A DNA stretch of 64,000 bases, taken from positions 248,001 through 312,000 of the forward strand of contig JAFPWY010000010.1 of NCBI GenBank assembly GCA_017412605.1. Reading direction: 5' to 3'. The notes under the pieces are model-generated. The model was given only the letters and a program-made list of their open reading frames with translations, was not told where the DNA came from and ran no database searches. Below, piece after piece: positions 7,951-16,442 of the stretch. Origin of the DNA: Fibrobacter sp. Lineage in GTDB: Bacteria > Fibrobacterota > Fibrobacteria > Fibrobacterales > Fibrobacteraceae. A program made the position numbers and the translations under genes. Positions within the stretch are counted from its first letter, which is position 1, and each line of letters opens with the position of its first letter.

Positions 7951-9246
7951 ATGATTTTAGAATTTTCCATCAAAAATACTTTTTCCATCAAAGACGAACA
8001 ATCTATCAGTTTTGAAGCTTCTGACACCATTAACGATGACGAGAATTTGCATTGCGTTAACTTGGGAGGAAAAAAATTTTTAAAGTTGGCGTGCGTTTAT
8101 GGAGCTAACGCCTCAGGAAAAACAAAAATAGCAAAAGCATTTGCGTTTTATATTCATTTTCTAACTAATTCCTTCCTTTCTTTAAAGCCTGATGAAAAAA
8201 TTCATTTTACGCCCTTTCTATTTGACGCAACAACGGCAAACGAACCCGGGGAATTCAAGCTGATCTTTTATGCCAAAGATTTCAATTCTGATAATATAAT
8301 TCGCTATGAATATTATGTAAAGCTGAACAATAATAAAGTTCTCGAAGAATCAATGCATTATTCGCCTAAAGGCCAAAAAAAGCTTGTCTTCGAAAGGTTC
8401 CATGAAGAAACAAAAAAAATAAAGTGGGGAACAAGTGTAACGGGAGCGAAAAAAACAATAGAAGAATTGACGAGAGATAACTGTTCTGTTGTTTCTGCGG
8501 GGGCTCAAGCTGCGCACCCAATTTTTCTTCATGTCTACAATCATTTCAGGGCTCGCTTTAGAGGTATGATTGATGATTCTGGCGAAACCCTTTTCCGTTA
8601 CGCACTAGAGAGAATGGACAAGGATGAAGATTTTAAAAGAAAAATGATACGTCTTCTTTCATTTTCTGATTTCGGAACTATCACCGATATAGATATTACT
8701 GAGCGGAAAATTCCAGAGCATGTAATAAACCTTTTCTCCGAGAAAGTTATAAATCAAATTCTTCCAAAGGGGGAATTGTCAACTGCCAAAGATGTGAACC
8801 TCGTTCATCATTATGGAACGGATTTTTCGCTTCCTTTGCGTTTGGAATCTGCTGGAACTCAAAGAATTATGGAATTGGCAGCTCCGCTGGTTGATATTAC
8901 ACAAAAACCATCTTTTTGTATTATTGATGAACTGGAATCTTCCCTACATCAGGAATTGCAGGAAATGTTTGTTCAACTCTTCCTTGAGTGTTCTGATGAA
9001 TCGCAATTGCTGTTCACAAGCCATAATCAGGAATTACTTGATTCTGGCCTTTTGAGAGATGATGAAATATGGTTTTGCAATAAATCGCCTGCGGGAGGAA
9101 GTGAATACCATTCCATTGTGGAATACACAGGCATACGAAAGAAAACTTCGAGAAAAAAATTGTATCAAGCGGATAAGTTTGGTGCATTACCTAACGTTGA
9201 TTTGAATGCGTTAAAGGAGCTGTTCCGTGCCAAGAAAAATCGCTAA
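7951..9246 (+). CDS. AAA-family ATPase, RloA/AbiLi-like
   Basis: 431 residues. It begins with an SMC-like N-terminal strand (LEFSIKNTFSIKDEQSISFE), Walker A in YGANASGKTKIAKA near residue 52, and a late ATPase half with the signature-like LESAGTQRIMELA, Walker B CIIDELESSLHQEL and FTSHNQELLD. This is the AAA_21/OLD-like arrangement. The next gene encodes an RloB-like TOPRIM protein and overlaps it by 20 bases. That pairing is known as RloA-RloB or AbiL, linked to phage abortive infection. Defence is therefore likely but inferred. The pair is AT-rich and follows a rearranged region, suggesting acquisition. Confidence 0.88.
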   Translation: MILEFSIKNTFSIKDEQSISFEASDTINDDENLHCVNLGGKKFLKLACVYGANASGKTKIAKAFAFYIHFLTNSFLSLKPDEKIHFTPFLFDATTANEPGEFKLIFYAKDFNSDNIIRYEYYVKLNNNKVLEESMHYSPKGQKKLVFERFHEETKKIKWGTSVTGAKKTIEELTRDNCSVVSAGAQAAHPIFLHVYNHFRARFRGMIDDSGETLFRYALERMDKDEDFKRKMIRLLSFSDFGTITDIDITERKIPEHVINLFSEKVINQILPKGELSTAKDVNLVHHYGTDFSLPLRLESAGTQRIMELAAPLVDITQKPSFCIIDELESSLHQELQEMFVQLFLECSDESQLLFTSHNQELLDSGLLRDDEIWFCNKSPAGGSEYHSIVEYTGIRKKTSRKKLYQADKFGALPNVDLNALKELFRAKKNR

Positions 9247-9835
9247 ACTTAAGGCGAATAAAACCGTCCTTCTCGTTGTTGAAGGGCCTACAGAGAGAAC
9301 TTATTTCCTCGATGTAAAGGCGAATACGCGTATTCCTGGGGTTACTGTAATTCCAAAGCTCTCAAAACATAGTGACTTGAGCACCGTTTTGAAAACAGCG
9401 ATAACGGAATTTGACTCTGGAGCGTACGATTCCGTTTGGTGTGTCTTTGATAGGGATACGATAGTTGCAAATGGAATGTCGAAAACGATTGCTAAACAAT
9501 ATGAAGATGCAAAAGATCGGGGAATTCGTTTTGCAGACTCGATGCCTGCGTTTGAAATATGGTTTTTATTGCACTATGATACGCCAAATATGTATTATAG
9601 AACGCAAGACGGGGTTATTGATGATTTAAAAAAGTATATACCGGATTATTCAAAAAACCAGGAATGGTTGTCGTCTGCAAAACTGTATTCAAAATTAAAG
9701 CCTTATTTTGACAATGCGATGAATGGTGCGGAAAATTTAAACAAAAGAATGGCCGAATCTGGAAATCCTAAAGCATCGTCTTGCAACGTCAATAAACTGT
9801 TTGAAGATTTACAAAGGCAGTATGTGCGGTCATGA
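9227..9835 (+). CDS. RloB-like protein (TOPRIM-type nuclease candidate), AbiLii-like
   Basis: 202 residues. The N-terminus has VLLVVEGPTERTYF, matching the first TOPRIM motif (catalytic Glu), and VWCVFDRDT, matching the DxD motif. It continues with SMPAFEIWFLLHYD, which is characteristic of RloB proteins. It overlaps the ATPase gene by 20 bases and has no promoter of its own, so the two proteins are made together. By family analogy the ATPase senses infection and controls this subunit. Whether it cuts DNA or RNA is not known from sequence. Confidence 0.87.
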   Translation: MPRKIAKLKANKTVLLVVEGPTERTYFLDVKANTRIPGVTVIPKLSKHSDLSTVLKTAITEFDSGAYDSVWCVFDRDTIVANGMSKTIAKQYEDAKDRGIRFADSMPAFEIWFLLHYDTPNMYYRTQDGVIDDLKKYIPDYSKNQEWLSSAKLYSKLKPYFDNAMNGAENLNKRMAESGNPKASSCNVNKLFEDLQRQYVRS

Positions 9836-9888
9836 ATCAGGCATTTTAGTTTGAAAAATAGCGTAAAGACCTGATGTAAGGGCCTCTC

Positions 9889-10704
9889 CTACTTGATTTT
9901 TGCGCGTCTGTATCGGCCGAGAAGGTCGAAGTAGCGGGCGCGCGGCGAAATCTTGGCGGGTCGGCGATTGCTTGGGGAGGTTTGCTTCTTCACTGCGAAG
10001 GTGGGCATTTCCGGGACTTCCATGATAAATTCGCGCAGGTATGTGTCGTTGTAGATCGCGACGGAGTATCCCGTAGTCCGTTTCTTGTAGGTTATATTGT
10101 TTGTGAGGGAATCTCCCCTGTACTCCGCGCACCTGAATTCGTCGCCGGGCACGCCAACATAATAGAAAGTCGCGGTTGTCGGGGATCCGTTTGTGTAATC
10201 GTACCGCGTCCTTGACACCAGCGTGTCGTTTCGGAAAAAGTATTCGGCGAAGGTGCGCCTGCCGCTGGTGGGGTCGTAAGCGTCTTCGGATGCGTAGAGG
10301 TCCGTGGTCTTGTGGATAACGGTCTGCACGAGCTTGCCTTCGTTGAACATTTTCTGGAAAAAGTAGACGGTGTCGCCAGCAACGGAGTCCGACAGCAAGA
10401 ACTCTCGACCGCTCCTGGTAAGTACCGATTTGTCTGCAGTCTGATAAATGCGGTTCTCGACGGGGCCGTTTTCCCTGAACTTGAACACGGACCTTTGAAC
10501 CAGGCCGTCCTGGTAGTAGTACTTCTGGTACCACTCATGGAACTCTTCGGGATTGGGCTGCTCCCTGTAGTAGATAGAATCCATGTGCGGAGCGCCCTTT
10601 ATCGTCAAAAAATTGAAGGCGTGAATTTCGTAGTAGGCCTTTGTGCAAGTGTTCGCCGCGGCAAAAGCCACAAATGCAAGCAAGCTAAACAGAACACTTT
10701 TCAT
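9889..10704 (-). CDS. Secreted protein of unknown function
   Basis: 271 residues. It has a clear signal peptide (MKSVLFSLLAFVAFAAANT). The mature part is rich in Tyr, Arg and short repeated beta-strand-like units such as FKFRENGPVENRIY and TRYDYTNGSPTTATFY, recalling MORN-like or YwqK-type repeats, though not convincingly. The last 16 residues (ARYFDLLGRYRRAKIK) resemble the start of a T9SS-type C-terminal sorting tail. A GAGG motif lies 6 bases upstream of the ATG. It is a single gene, convergent with the RloB-like gene. Confidence 0.65.
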   Translation of the reverse strand: MKSVLFSLLAFVAFAAANTCTKAYYEIHAFNFLTIKGAPHMDSIYYREQPNPEEFHEWYQKYYYQDGLVQRSVFKFRENGPVENRIYQTADKSVLTRSGREFLLSDSVAGDTVYFFQKMFNEGKLVQTVIHKTTDLYASEDAYDPTSGRRTFAEYFFRNDTLVSRTRYDYTNGSPTTATFYYVGVPGDEFRCAEYRGDSLTNNITYKKRTTGYSVAIYNDTYLREFIMEVPEMPTFAVKKQTSPSNRRPAKISPRARYFDLLGRYRRAKIK

Positions 10705-10833
10705 CGCGACCTCACGTACCTCGTGGGGAAAGGTAGTAATCTTTTCTGATTTTCAATAGGCTATAAAAAGTGGTGTGCTGTAGCAAATACAGCAGCCTTC
10801 TTTAAGATATATATATATTTATCACATATCTGT

Positions 10834-11280
10834 ATGGCTAGTACGTTGAAGTCGCTTTTTAATCGTTTTCCCCGCAAGTCCTTGTTGGGGCAGTTCCTGC
10901 GTTATCTGGTTACAGGGGGGCTCGCTTTCGTTGTCGATTTCGGCCTGTTCGCCCTGTGCCTTTACGTGTTCGGTTGGCATTACCTGCTTGCGAACTTGGT
11001 GGGCCTGATTGCGGGGCTGGTACTCAATTACGCCCTGAGCATTCTGTGGGTGTTTACCGCCTGCAAGCGCACGTTCGAGAAGAAGAAGGTTGCCGAGTTC
11101 ACGCTGTTCGCGCTGGTGGGGGTCGCGGGCGTGGGCATAAACCAGCTGCTCATGTACGCGATGGTCGACGGTTTTGGCCTGAACGAGATGCTGTCGAAGG
11201 TTGTTGCCGCCGTGCTCGTGCTGATGTGGAACTTCGGGGCGCGCAAGCTGATGCTTTTCAAGAAAAAGAAGGATGTGTAG
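10834..11280 (+). CDS. GtrA-family membrane protein
   Basis: 148 residues with four membrane helices. The N-terminal helix contains [19 protein letters not shown], and the later part [10 protein letters not shown] and [20 protein letters not shown], the usual GtrA landmarks. GtrA proteins are thought to move polyprenyl-linked sugars across the inner membrane or assist cell-surface glycosylation. The next gene, a flavoprotein, starts two bases after this stop, a pairing that suggests a joint role in making or placing a modified sugar. No Shine-Dalgarno sequence is visible before the ATG. Confidence 0.88.
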   Translation: MASTLKSLFNRFPRKSLLGQFLRYLVTGGLAFVVDFGLFALCLYVFGWHYLLANLVGLIAGLVLNYALSILWVFTACKRTFEKKKVAEFTLFALVGVAGVGINQLLMYAMVDGFGLNEMLSKVVAAVLVLMWNFGARKLMLFKKKKDV

Positions 11281-11281
11281 T

Positions 11282-12937
11282 ATGGTAGATGGTAACGGAT
11301 CGGGTAAGAAGGTCGCCGTTATCGCAGGCGCAGGGCCTGCGGGCCTGACTGCGGCGCTGGAATTGTTGCGCACCACGGGCGTGAAGCCGGTCATCTTCGA
11401 GTGCGAAGACGTTGTCGGCGGTATTTCGCGCACGGCCCGCTACAACGGGAACCGCATGGATATCGGCGGGCACCGCTTCTTCAGCAAGAGCGACACGGTG
11501 ATGGACTGGTGGCAGGGAATTCTCCCGCTGCAGGGCACCGCCAGCAAAGACGACCTCGCCATCGGGCGCAGCGTCCCGCTCGTCGCGGGCGGCCCCGACC
11601 CCGAGAAGACGGACTATGTGATGCTCTGCCGCAGCCGTCTCAGCCGCATCCTGTTCCTCCGCAAGCTTTTTGACTACCCGGTGAGCCTGAACGGCGACAC
11701 CATCCGTAACCTCGGGCTATGGCGCATGTTCAAGATCGGCATGAGCTACATCAAGGTGCAGCTGTTGCCCGCCCGCAAGGAGCGTAGCCTCGAAGACTTC
11801 ATGATCAACCGCTTTGGCGTGGAACTCTACCGCACGTTCTTCCGCGACTACACCGAGAAGGTGTGGGGCGTGCCGTGCAGCAAGATCAGCCCGGACTGGG
11901 GCGGCCAGCGCATCAAGGGCCTCTCGATTACGAAGACGGTGATCCATGCGCTCAAGCAGGTTTTCGCGGGCGGCAAGAAGGCTACCGCGGGCTCTGCCGA
12001 TGGCGCCGATATCCGCCAGAAAGATACCGAGACGAGCCTCATCGGCCAGTTCCTTTATCCGAAATTCGGCCCGGGCCAGCTCTGGGAAACGGTCGCCGAG
12101 AAGGTGCAGGAGATGGGCGGTGAAATCCGCATGGATACGAAGGTCGTTGGTGTGAACCGTTCCGCCGATGGCAAGCGCGTCGAAAGCGTTGTCGTCGAAA
12201 GCATGGACAATATGGGCGTCCTTCTGCGCGAGACTGTACCGTGTGACTACTTCCTCAGCACCATGCCGGTCAAGGAACTCGTCGCCGCGATGGATTGCGA
12301 GGCGAACCCCGTGCCCGCCGAGGTCAGGCGTATTGCCGATGGCCTCGTGTATCGCGACTTCATCACCGTGGGCCTCTTGCTCGACAAACTGCTCATCAAA
12401 AACCCGGCGAAGCCCGGCACTCCCGAAAGCAAACTCAAGTTCGTGGCCGACAACTGGATTTACGTGCAGGAATCCGACGTGAAGCTCGGCCGCATCCAGA
12501 TATTCAACAACTGGAGCCCCTACCTGGTGGCCGATCCCGAAAAGGTGTGGATTGGCCTCGAGTACTTCGCCACTGAGGGCGACGAGATGTGGCGCATGCC
12601 CGACGACGAATTCATCAAGTTCGCCATCGCGGAACTCGACAAGATCGACGTGGCGCGTCCCGATGCCGTGCGCGACTCCGTGGTGTTCCACATCAAGAAG
12701 GCATACCCCGCCTACTTCGGCACGTACGGCGAGTTCGGCAAGGTCCGCGAGTACGTGGACCCGATAGAAAATTTGTTCTTGATGGGCCGCAACGGCATGC
12801 ACCGCTACAACAACATGGACCACAGCATGCTCGCCGCCATGGAGGTCGTCAAGTGCATCCGCGAAGGCCGCACCGACAAGACCGCCCTCTGGAACGTGAA
12901 CTCCGAAGAGGAATACCACGAAGACAAAAAGAGCTAA
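11282..12937 (+). CDS. FAD/NAD(P)-dependent oxidoreductase (UDP-galactopyranose mutase/protoporphyrinogen oxidase-like)
   Basis: 551 residues. The N-terminus has a Rossmann fold FAD motif [15 protein letters not shown], followed by [18 protein letters not shown] and [11 protein letters not shown]. This layout is shared by UDP-galactopyranose mutase-like and amine/protoporphyrinogen oxidase-like flavoproteins. The C-terminus has [20 protein letters not shown], the second FAD-contact region. I chose the ATG at 11282 because AAGGA ends 8 bases before it; an in-frame ATG at 11273 lies inside the putative ribosome binding site. Coupled to GtrA, it may process a lipid-linked sugar. The substrate is unknown. 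Confidence 0.82.
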   Translation: MVDGNGSGKKVAVIAGAGPAGLTAALELLRTTGVKPVIFECEDVVGGISRTARYNGNRMDIGGHRFFSKSDTVMDWWQGILPLQGTASKDDLAIGRSVPLVAGGPDPEKTDYVMLCRSRLSRILFLRKLFDYPVSLNGDTIRNLGLWRMFKIGMSYIKVQLLPARKERSLEDFMINRFGVELYRTFFRDYTEKVWGVPCSKISPDWGGQRIKGLSITKTVIHALKQVFAGGKKATAGSADGADIRQKDTETSLIGQFLYPKFGPGQLWETVAEKVQEMGGEIRMDTKVVGVNRSADGKRVESVVVESMDNMGVLLRETVPCDYFLSTMPVKELVAAMDCEANPVPAEVRRIADGLVYRDFITVGLLLDKLLIKNPAKPGTPESKLKFVADNWIYVQESDVKLGRIQIFNNWSPYLVADPEKVWIGLEYFATEGDEMWRMPDDEFIKFAIAELDKIDVARPDAVRDSVVFHIKKAYPAYFGTYGEFGKVREYVDPIENLFLMGRNGMHRYNNMDHSMLAAMEVVKCIREGRTDKTALWNVNSEEEYHEDKKS

Positions 12938-13015
12938 ATTGTGCTTTTTTCGTGCGGATTGTCACTTTTTTTGGTACATATATCCGTTTATTTGTAAAAA
13001 AAGTATATTATGCTC

Positions 13016-13705
13016 ATGAACAGGCCTTGTACTAGAATACTCATTTCTTTGTTCGCAATGTGCGCGCTGTTTTGTGCGTGCGGCGGCGATTCGGATGTGT
13101 CGGCCGAAGCCGGCGACAACTACAGCGAGAGGTGCTACGACCAAAAGAACCTCGAGGGCTTCCAGGCGGATTTCGGCAACTATAGGAGGGGGCAGACTAT
13201 TCCCTTCCTGTTCTCGGACGGGCTCATGTTCCCGCTTGCCGTCTCCGACGTAGAGCAGGGCATGGACGAGGTTACCTGCCGCAAATACAAGTTCACGTGG
13301 CTCGAGTCGTCGTTCCCTATATATTCCATCAAGATTTCCGCGTATGCGCCCACGTTCTACTACAACGAAGTGGATAAGCTGTACTCCGATACCTTGCGGG
13401 TGACTTTCGGGCAGTATGTGTTCACGCTGGACAATCCTGAGGTCCACAAGAATTCGACGCGCATAAGACGCTCCAACGGCAGTGATTCGCTTGCCTACAA
13501 TCCCGATTCGCTGTTTGTCGATACGATGATGATCAACGGCGTCAAGTATACGGATGTCGCCGTGAGCTACGGGCGTAAGTACGAGTCCGTCTCCCAGACA
13601 AAGCTTGTCAAGGCGGACGCTAGGTTGTACTACCAGGCCGAAAAGGGAATTTTGAAAATCGATATGGAAGATGGCAGCAGTATCTCCATCAGAGAGGAGG
13701 ACTAA
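13016..13705 (+). CDS. Lipoprotein of unknown function
   Basis: 229 residues. A signal peptide ends in a lipobox (ALFCAC, then GGDSD), so it is probably anchored in a membrane. The rest has many Asp and Tyr and short beta-strand-like segments; I recognise no domain. An ATG also exists at 13010, but a TATATT box at 13004-13009 lies exactly 6 bases before 13016, the geometry seen at other starts here. The stop TAA overlaps the ATG of the next lipoprotein (TAATG), so the two are translationally coupled. Confidence 0.7.
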   Translation: MNRPCTRILISLFAMCALFCACGGDSDVSAEAGDNYSERCYDQKNLEGFQADFGNYRRGQTIPFLFSDGLMFPLAVSDVEQGMDEVTCRKYKFTWLESSFPIYSIKISAYAPTFYYNEVDKLYSDTLRVTFGQYVFTLDNPEVHKNSTRIRRSNGSDSLAYNPDSLFVDTMMINGVKYTDVAVSYGRKYESVSQTKLVKADARLYYQAEKGILKIDMEDGSSISIREED

Positions 13706-14601
13706 TGAAAAAGGTTTTGCTCTTTGCAGCCGGTACGCTCCTTTTTGCAAGTTGCGGTGGCAACGACGATGCTTCCTCTATCGTCATCACCAACGAAATC
13801 ACCAGCGACATGCAACTCATGCTCGACGCCAAGAAGGGCTTCAGCAAGGATACCGTCATTTACCTGACCGACGGCGTCACCTTTGTCGACAAGGTTGCCC
13901 AATCCGCAGAATTCGGTAAAGACGACAAACCCGGATTGACCTATAAGGCTTTGGCGATGTCTTCTGCGATCAACTTTAGCATGAAGGTTCAGCCCGGTTC
14001 CGGTGAACTCGGCAGCATCTGGTTTTCTTGCCATCCGGGCGATAGCGATGGAATCACTTTCCAGGAGCCTGTTTTCCCGTTGGATAGGAATGGCTACAAG
14101 TTGACGTTCATGGATTCTCTCAAGGTCGGCAAATCCGTGTACTACGACGTCCTGAAGTTCGATGTCTCCATGGCTCCCTCTTCTCACTGTAGCGCCTCGG
14201 AGTACTACTATGGCTACCATGACGGGCTGCTCATGGTCGTGAGCAAGAACGGAATCGAAATGAGCCGAGTTTCCGAGAAGGTCTACAAGGAAAATGTGGA
14301 GCGTAGGCTGGAAGAACGCGCCGAGGCGGACTCTATCGCGCAGGCTGTCGCGGATTCTCTTGCGCAGGCGGTTGCGGACTCTATCGCCCAGGCCTTCGCG
14401 GATTCCGTCGCACAGGCTACCGCGGACTCCATCCGCATGGCGAACCCGTCTGCCGAAGAAGACAGTACCGCCAGTACGGGTGACACGACGAAAGTCGAGA
14501 TTCCCCAGGAAGTTCTCGACATGGCCGATTCCATCGCGGACTGCGTCAAGAAGGCTTACCTGTCCGGCTCCCTGTCGGCGATAAAGAACTGCGGAATCTA
14601 G
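13705..14601 (+). CDS. Lipoprotein with an ADSIAQAV octapeptide repeat
   Basis: 298 residues. The signal peptide ends in a lipobox (LLFASC, then GGNDD). The middle is beta-rich and unassigned. Near residues 209-250 an eight-residue unit (ADSIAQAV and variants) is repeated five times, encoded by imperfect 24-bp DNA repeats; it should form a helical rod or coiled coil. The C-terminal segment is short with one Cys pair (DCVKK and NCGI). Coupled to the upstream lipoprotein and ended by a strong terminator, the pair forms a two-gene operon. The function is unknown. Confidence 0.72.
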   Translation: MKKVLLFAAGTLLFASCGGNDDASSIVITNEITSDMQLMLDAKKGFSKDTVIYLTDGVTFVDKVAQSAEFGKDDKPGLTYKALAMSSAINFSMKVQPGSGELGSIWFSCHPGDSDGITFQEPVFPLDRNGYKLTFMDSLKVGKSVYYDVLKFDVSMAPSSHCSASEYYYGYHDGLLMVVSKNGIEMSRVSEKVYKENVERRLEERAEADSIAQAVADSLAQAVADSIAQAFADSVAQATADSIRMANPSAEEDSTASTGDTTKVEIPQEVLDMADSIADCVKKAYLSGSLSAIKNCGI

Positions 14602-14624
14602 GCCGGAACTGTTTTGGATAAAAT

Positions 14625-14653
14625 AAGAACCTCTTTTGCAAAGAGGTTCTTTT
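14625..14653 (+). terminator. Intrinsic terminator after the lipoprotein pair
   Basis: AAGAACCTCTTT, a TGC loop, then AAAGAGGTTCTT followed by Ts. The stem is 12 bp and perfect. It can also serve the convergent HU gene. Confidence 0.85.
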
Positions 14654-14679
14654 AATATGCTTGTTGTGCTGCGGACCCG

Positions 14680-15033
14680 CTACTGCGGCTGCGTTGCATC
14701 GGCGTCCACGGACTGAGGTTCGGCTTCGGCGGTATCGAGGATGGACTCGAGGGAGTTGATCTTGTCCTTGATATCGTTGCTGAACTTGAACGTGGGGACG
14801 AGGCGTTCGTCGATGAGGACGGTTTCGCCCGTGCGGGGATTCCTTGCGGGGCGTGCCTTGCGAGGCTTGCAGGCGAAGGTCCCGAACCCGCGAATCTCGA
14901 TGGTGTTTCCGTCGACTAGCTTTTCGCCGACAAGTTCGAGGAACTGCTCGACGACGGTCTTGATGTCGCCCCGGACGAACCCGGTGGACTTGGCAATTTC
15001 TTGAATAAGACTTTGTTTAGTTATGTTTGGCAC
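14680..15033 (-). CDS. HU/IHF-family DNA-binding protein with C-terminal extension
   Basis: 117 residues when started at the GTG at 15031-15033 (MPNITKQSLIQEIAKSTGF). The HU/IHF fold is clear: helices at the N-terminus, IEIRGFGTFACKPRKARPARNPRTGE forming the beta arm with the Pro that kinks DNA, and a C-terminal helix. About 20 extra acidic residues follow (ILDTAEAEPQSVDADATQPQ), longer than classical HU. The frame is open much further upstream, but that part reads antisense to the dus gene and is not protein-like. It is divergent from dus and shares the AT-rich intergenic region. It should compact and bend DNA. Confidence 0.85.
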   Translation of the reverse strand: MPNITKQSLIQEIAKSTGFVRGDIKTVVEQFLELVGEKLVDGNTIEIRGFGTFACKPRKARPARNPRTGETVLIDERLVPTFKFSNDIKDKINSLESILDTAEAEPQSVDADATQPQ

Positions 15034-15139
15034 GACATAAAATATAGGTATGCAAATAAAAAAAAAGATGGGACGAATAAGAATTAAATATTTTTTTCGG
15101 GCTCTTGTTGCGGAAAATTTGTGAATAGATGTGGTTAAA

Positions 15140-16354
15140 ATGTTGAATAATTTTAAAATTCCAAAAAAGACTTCTTTTAGGCTCCGTTCGCTGGATATTT
15201 TCCCGAATACGATCCTCTCTCCGATGGACGGAGTGACGGATGCGCCCTTCCGCAGGCTTTGCCGAGTGCTTTCGGGTGACCGCATGGGACTCCTCGTGTC
15301 GGAGTTCGTGCCCACGGACGGCGATGCGGTCTTTTGTCTGGAAGGCCACAAGCAACTGAAGTTCTTTCCGGAAGAGCGCCCGTTCGGGGTGCAGATTTTT
15401 GGGCGTTTCCCAGACAAGATGGCCGCTGCGGCCAGGAAAATAGCGGAATCCCTGCATCCGGATTATATAGAAGTGAATGCGGGATGCCCGGCGCCGAAGG
15501 TGGCGGGCAAGGGCAGTGGTTCCGGCCTGCTTAGGGACTTGCCGCGCCTGCAGGAGATTCTGCACGACGTGCGGGCTGCGCTGGACGGGTGCGGTGTGGA
15601 TATGCCGCTCACGCTCAAGTGCCGCATAGGCTGGGATTCCGAAAGCATTAATATAATGGAGACGCTTGCGATTGCCGAGGGCGAGGGGGTCGAGATGCTC
15701 ACGGTGCATGGCCGTACCCGCTTGCAGGGGTACAACGGCCTTGCCGATTGGGATTGGATCGGCAAGGCCGCGGCCGCGGCCAAGATTCCCGTTATCGGTA
15801 ACGGCGACGTGAATAGCGTCGCCCGAGCGTTCGACTGCATAGAGAACTACGGCGTCGCCGGTGTCGCGATTGGCCGCGGTGCCATGCACAACCCCTGGAT
15901 CTTCGGACAGATTGCAGACGCCTGGGAAGGCAAGCCCGCGCGCGTGATTACGGCTGCCGAGGCGCTCGACGTGTTCAAGCTGTACTACGGGTTCAAGATC
16001 GAGGACGGCAGTACCGACAAGGGTGCGGAGGGGAGGCTCAAGCAACTCGCCGCAAGACTCTGCAAAGGATTTAGTCAAAGCCAACCCGGAACTAAAAATT
16101 GTCATTGCGAGGACCGAAGGAGAGCCTGCCGCGAGCGAAGCGTGGCGGAAGCAATCTCCGATGAAGAAAATATTGCGATGCAGGTACGTCAGGCTCTGCT
16201 TTCGAGCAGTTGCGCTGCCGAACTGCTGGATCGAGCACAATCCCTCAAGGAAGGTATCGCAAAAGACCTCGTGTTCGACCCGGACCGCCTGGTGAACTTG
16301 AACGGCGCAAAAGAGACCGAACTCAAGTTCGGCGACCAGTTCAAAGGCCGATAA
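15140..16354 (+). CDS. tRNA-dihydrouridine synthase (DusB/DusC-type), with a repeat-encoded insert
   Basis: 404 residues from the ATG at 15140; a GTG nine bases upstream is an alternative. It is a TIM-barrel FMN enzyme: LSPMDGVTDAPFRR, FGVQIFGR, EVNAGCPAPKV with the catalytic Cys, LKCRIGW, TVHGRTR, PVIGNGDV and GVAIGRGAMHNPWIF. The enzyme reduces uridines in the tRNA D-loop. Near residues 321-345 a hydrophilic stretch (NCHCEDRRRACRERSVAEAI) is encoded by a GTCATTGCGAGG-type intergenic repeat lying in frame within the C-terminal helical domain. The catalytic barrel is intact, so activity may survive. A second Dus paralogue is at 36895. Confidence 0.88.
   Translation: MLNNFKIPKKTSFRLRSLDIFPNTILSPMDGVTDAPFRRLCRVLSGDRMGLLVSEFVPTDGDAVFCLEGHKQLKFFPEERPFGVQIFGRFPDKMAAAARKIAESLHPDYIEVNAGCPAPKVAGKGSGSGLLRDLPRLQEILHDVRAALDGCGVDMPLTLKCRIGWDSESINIMETLAIAEGEGVEMLTVHGRTRLQGYNGLADWDWIGKAAAAAKIPVIGNGDVNSVARAFDCIENYGVAGVAIGRGAMHNPWIFGQIADAWEGKPARVITAAEALDVFKLYYGFKIEDGSTDKGAEGRLKQLAARLCKGFSQSQPGTKNCHCEDRRRACRERSVAEAISDEENIAMQVRQALLSSSCAAELLDRAQSLKEGIAKDLVFDPDRLVNLNGAKETELKFGDQFKGR
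16101..16157 (+). repeat. GTCATTGCGAGG-type repeat inside the dus coding sequence
   Basis: The unit starts GTCATTGCGAGGACCGAAGG and ends GAAGCAATCT, a repeat form usually found between genes in many bacteria. Its inner part CCGCGAGCGAAGCGTGG is partly palindromic. Here it lies within the reading frame and keeps it open. Confidence 0.8.
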
Positions 16355-16369
16355 TCCACAATTTCTAGA

Positions 16370-16436
16370 TGTACTCAAAAAAAATCTCAAAAATTTTGAA
16401 AAGGGTATTGACTTTGAGTCAAATTTTGAGTACATT
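16370..16436 (+). promoter_or_regulatory. Promoter and inverted repeat of module A
   Basis: TTGACT (16408-16413), a 17-base spacer and TACATT (16431-16436) form a near-ideal promoter; the ATG at 16443 is only 6 bases after the -10 box, so the transcript should be leaderless. An 11-bp perfect inverted repeat, TGTACTCAAAA (16370-16380) and TTTTGAGTACA (16424-16434), brackets it, the right arm covering the -10 box. This suggests an operator. Confidence 0.65.
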
Positions 16437-16442
16437 TAGGAC

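Noticed and set aside
1-9835. Complete prophage or integrative element
   Set aside because: No integrase, att repeats, tRNA target or structural phage genes are seen; the region looks like a glycan and defence hot spot instead.
14680-15417. A 245-residue version of the HU-like gene
   Set aside because: The first 128 residues are antisense to the dus gene and unlike HU; the GTG at 15033 gives a complete HU/IHF protein.
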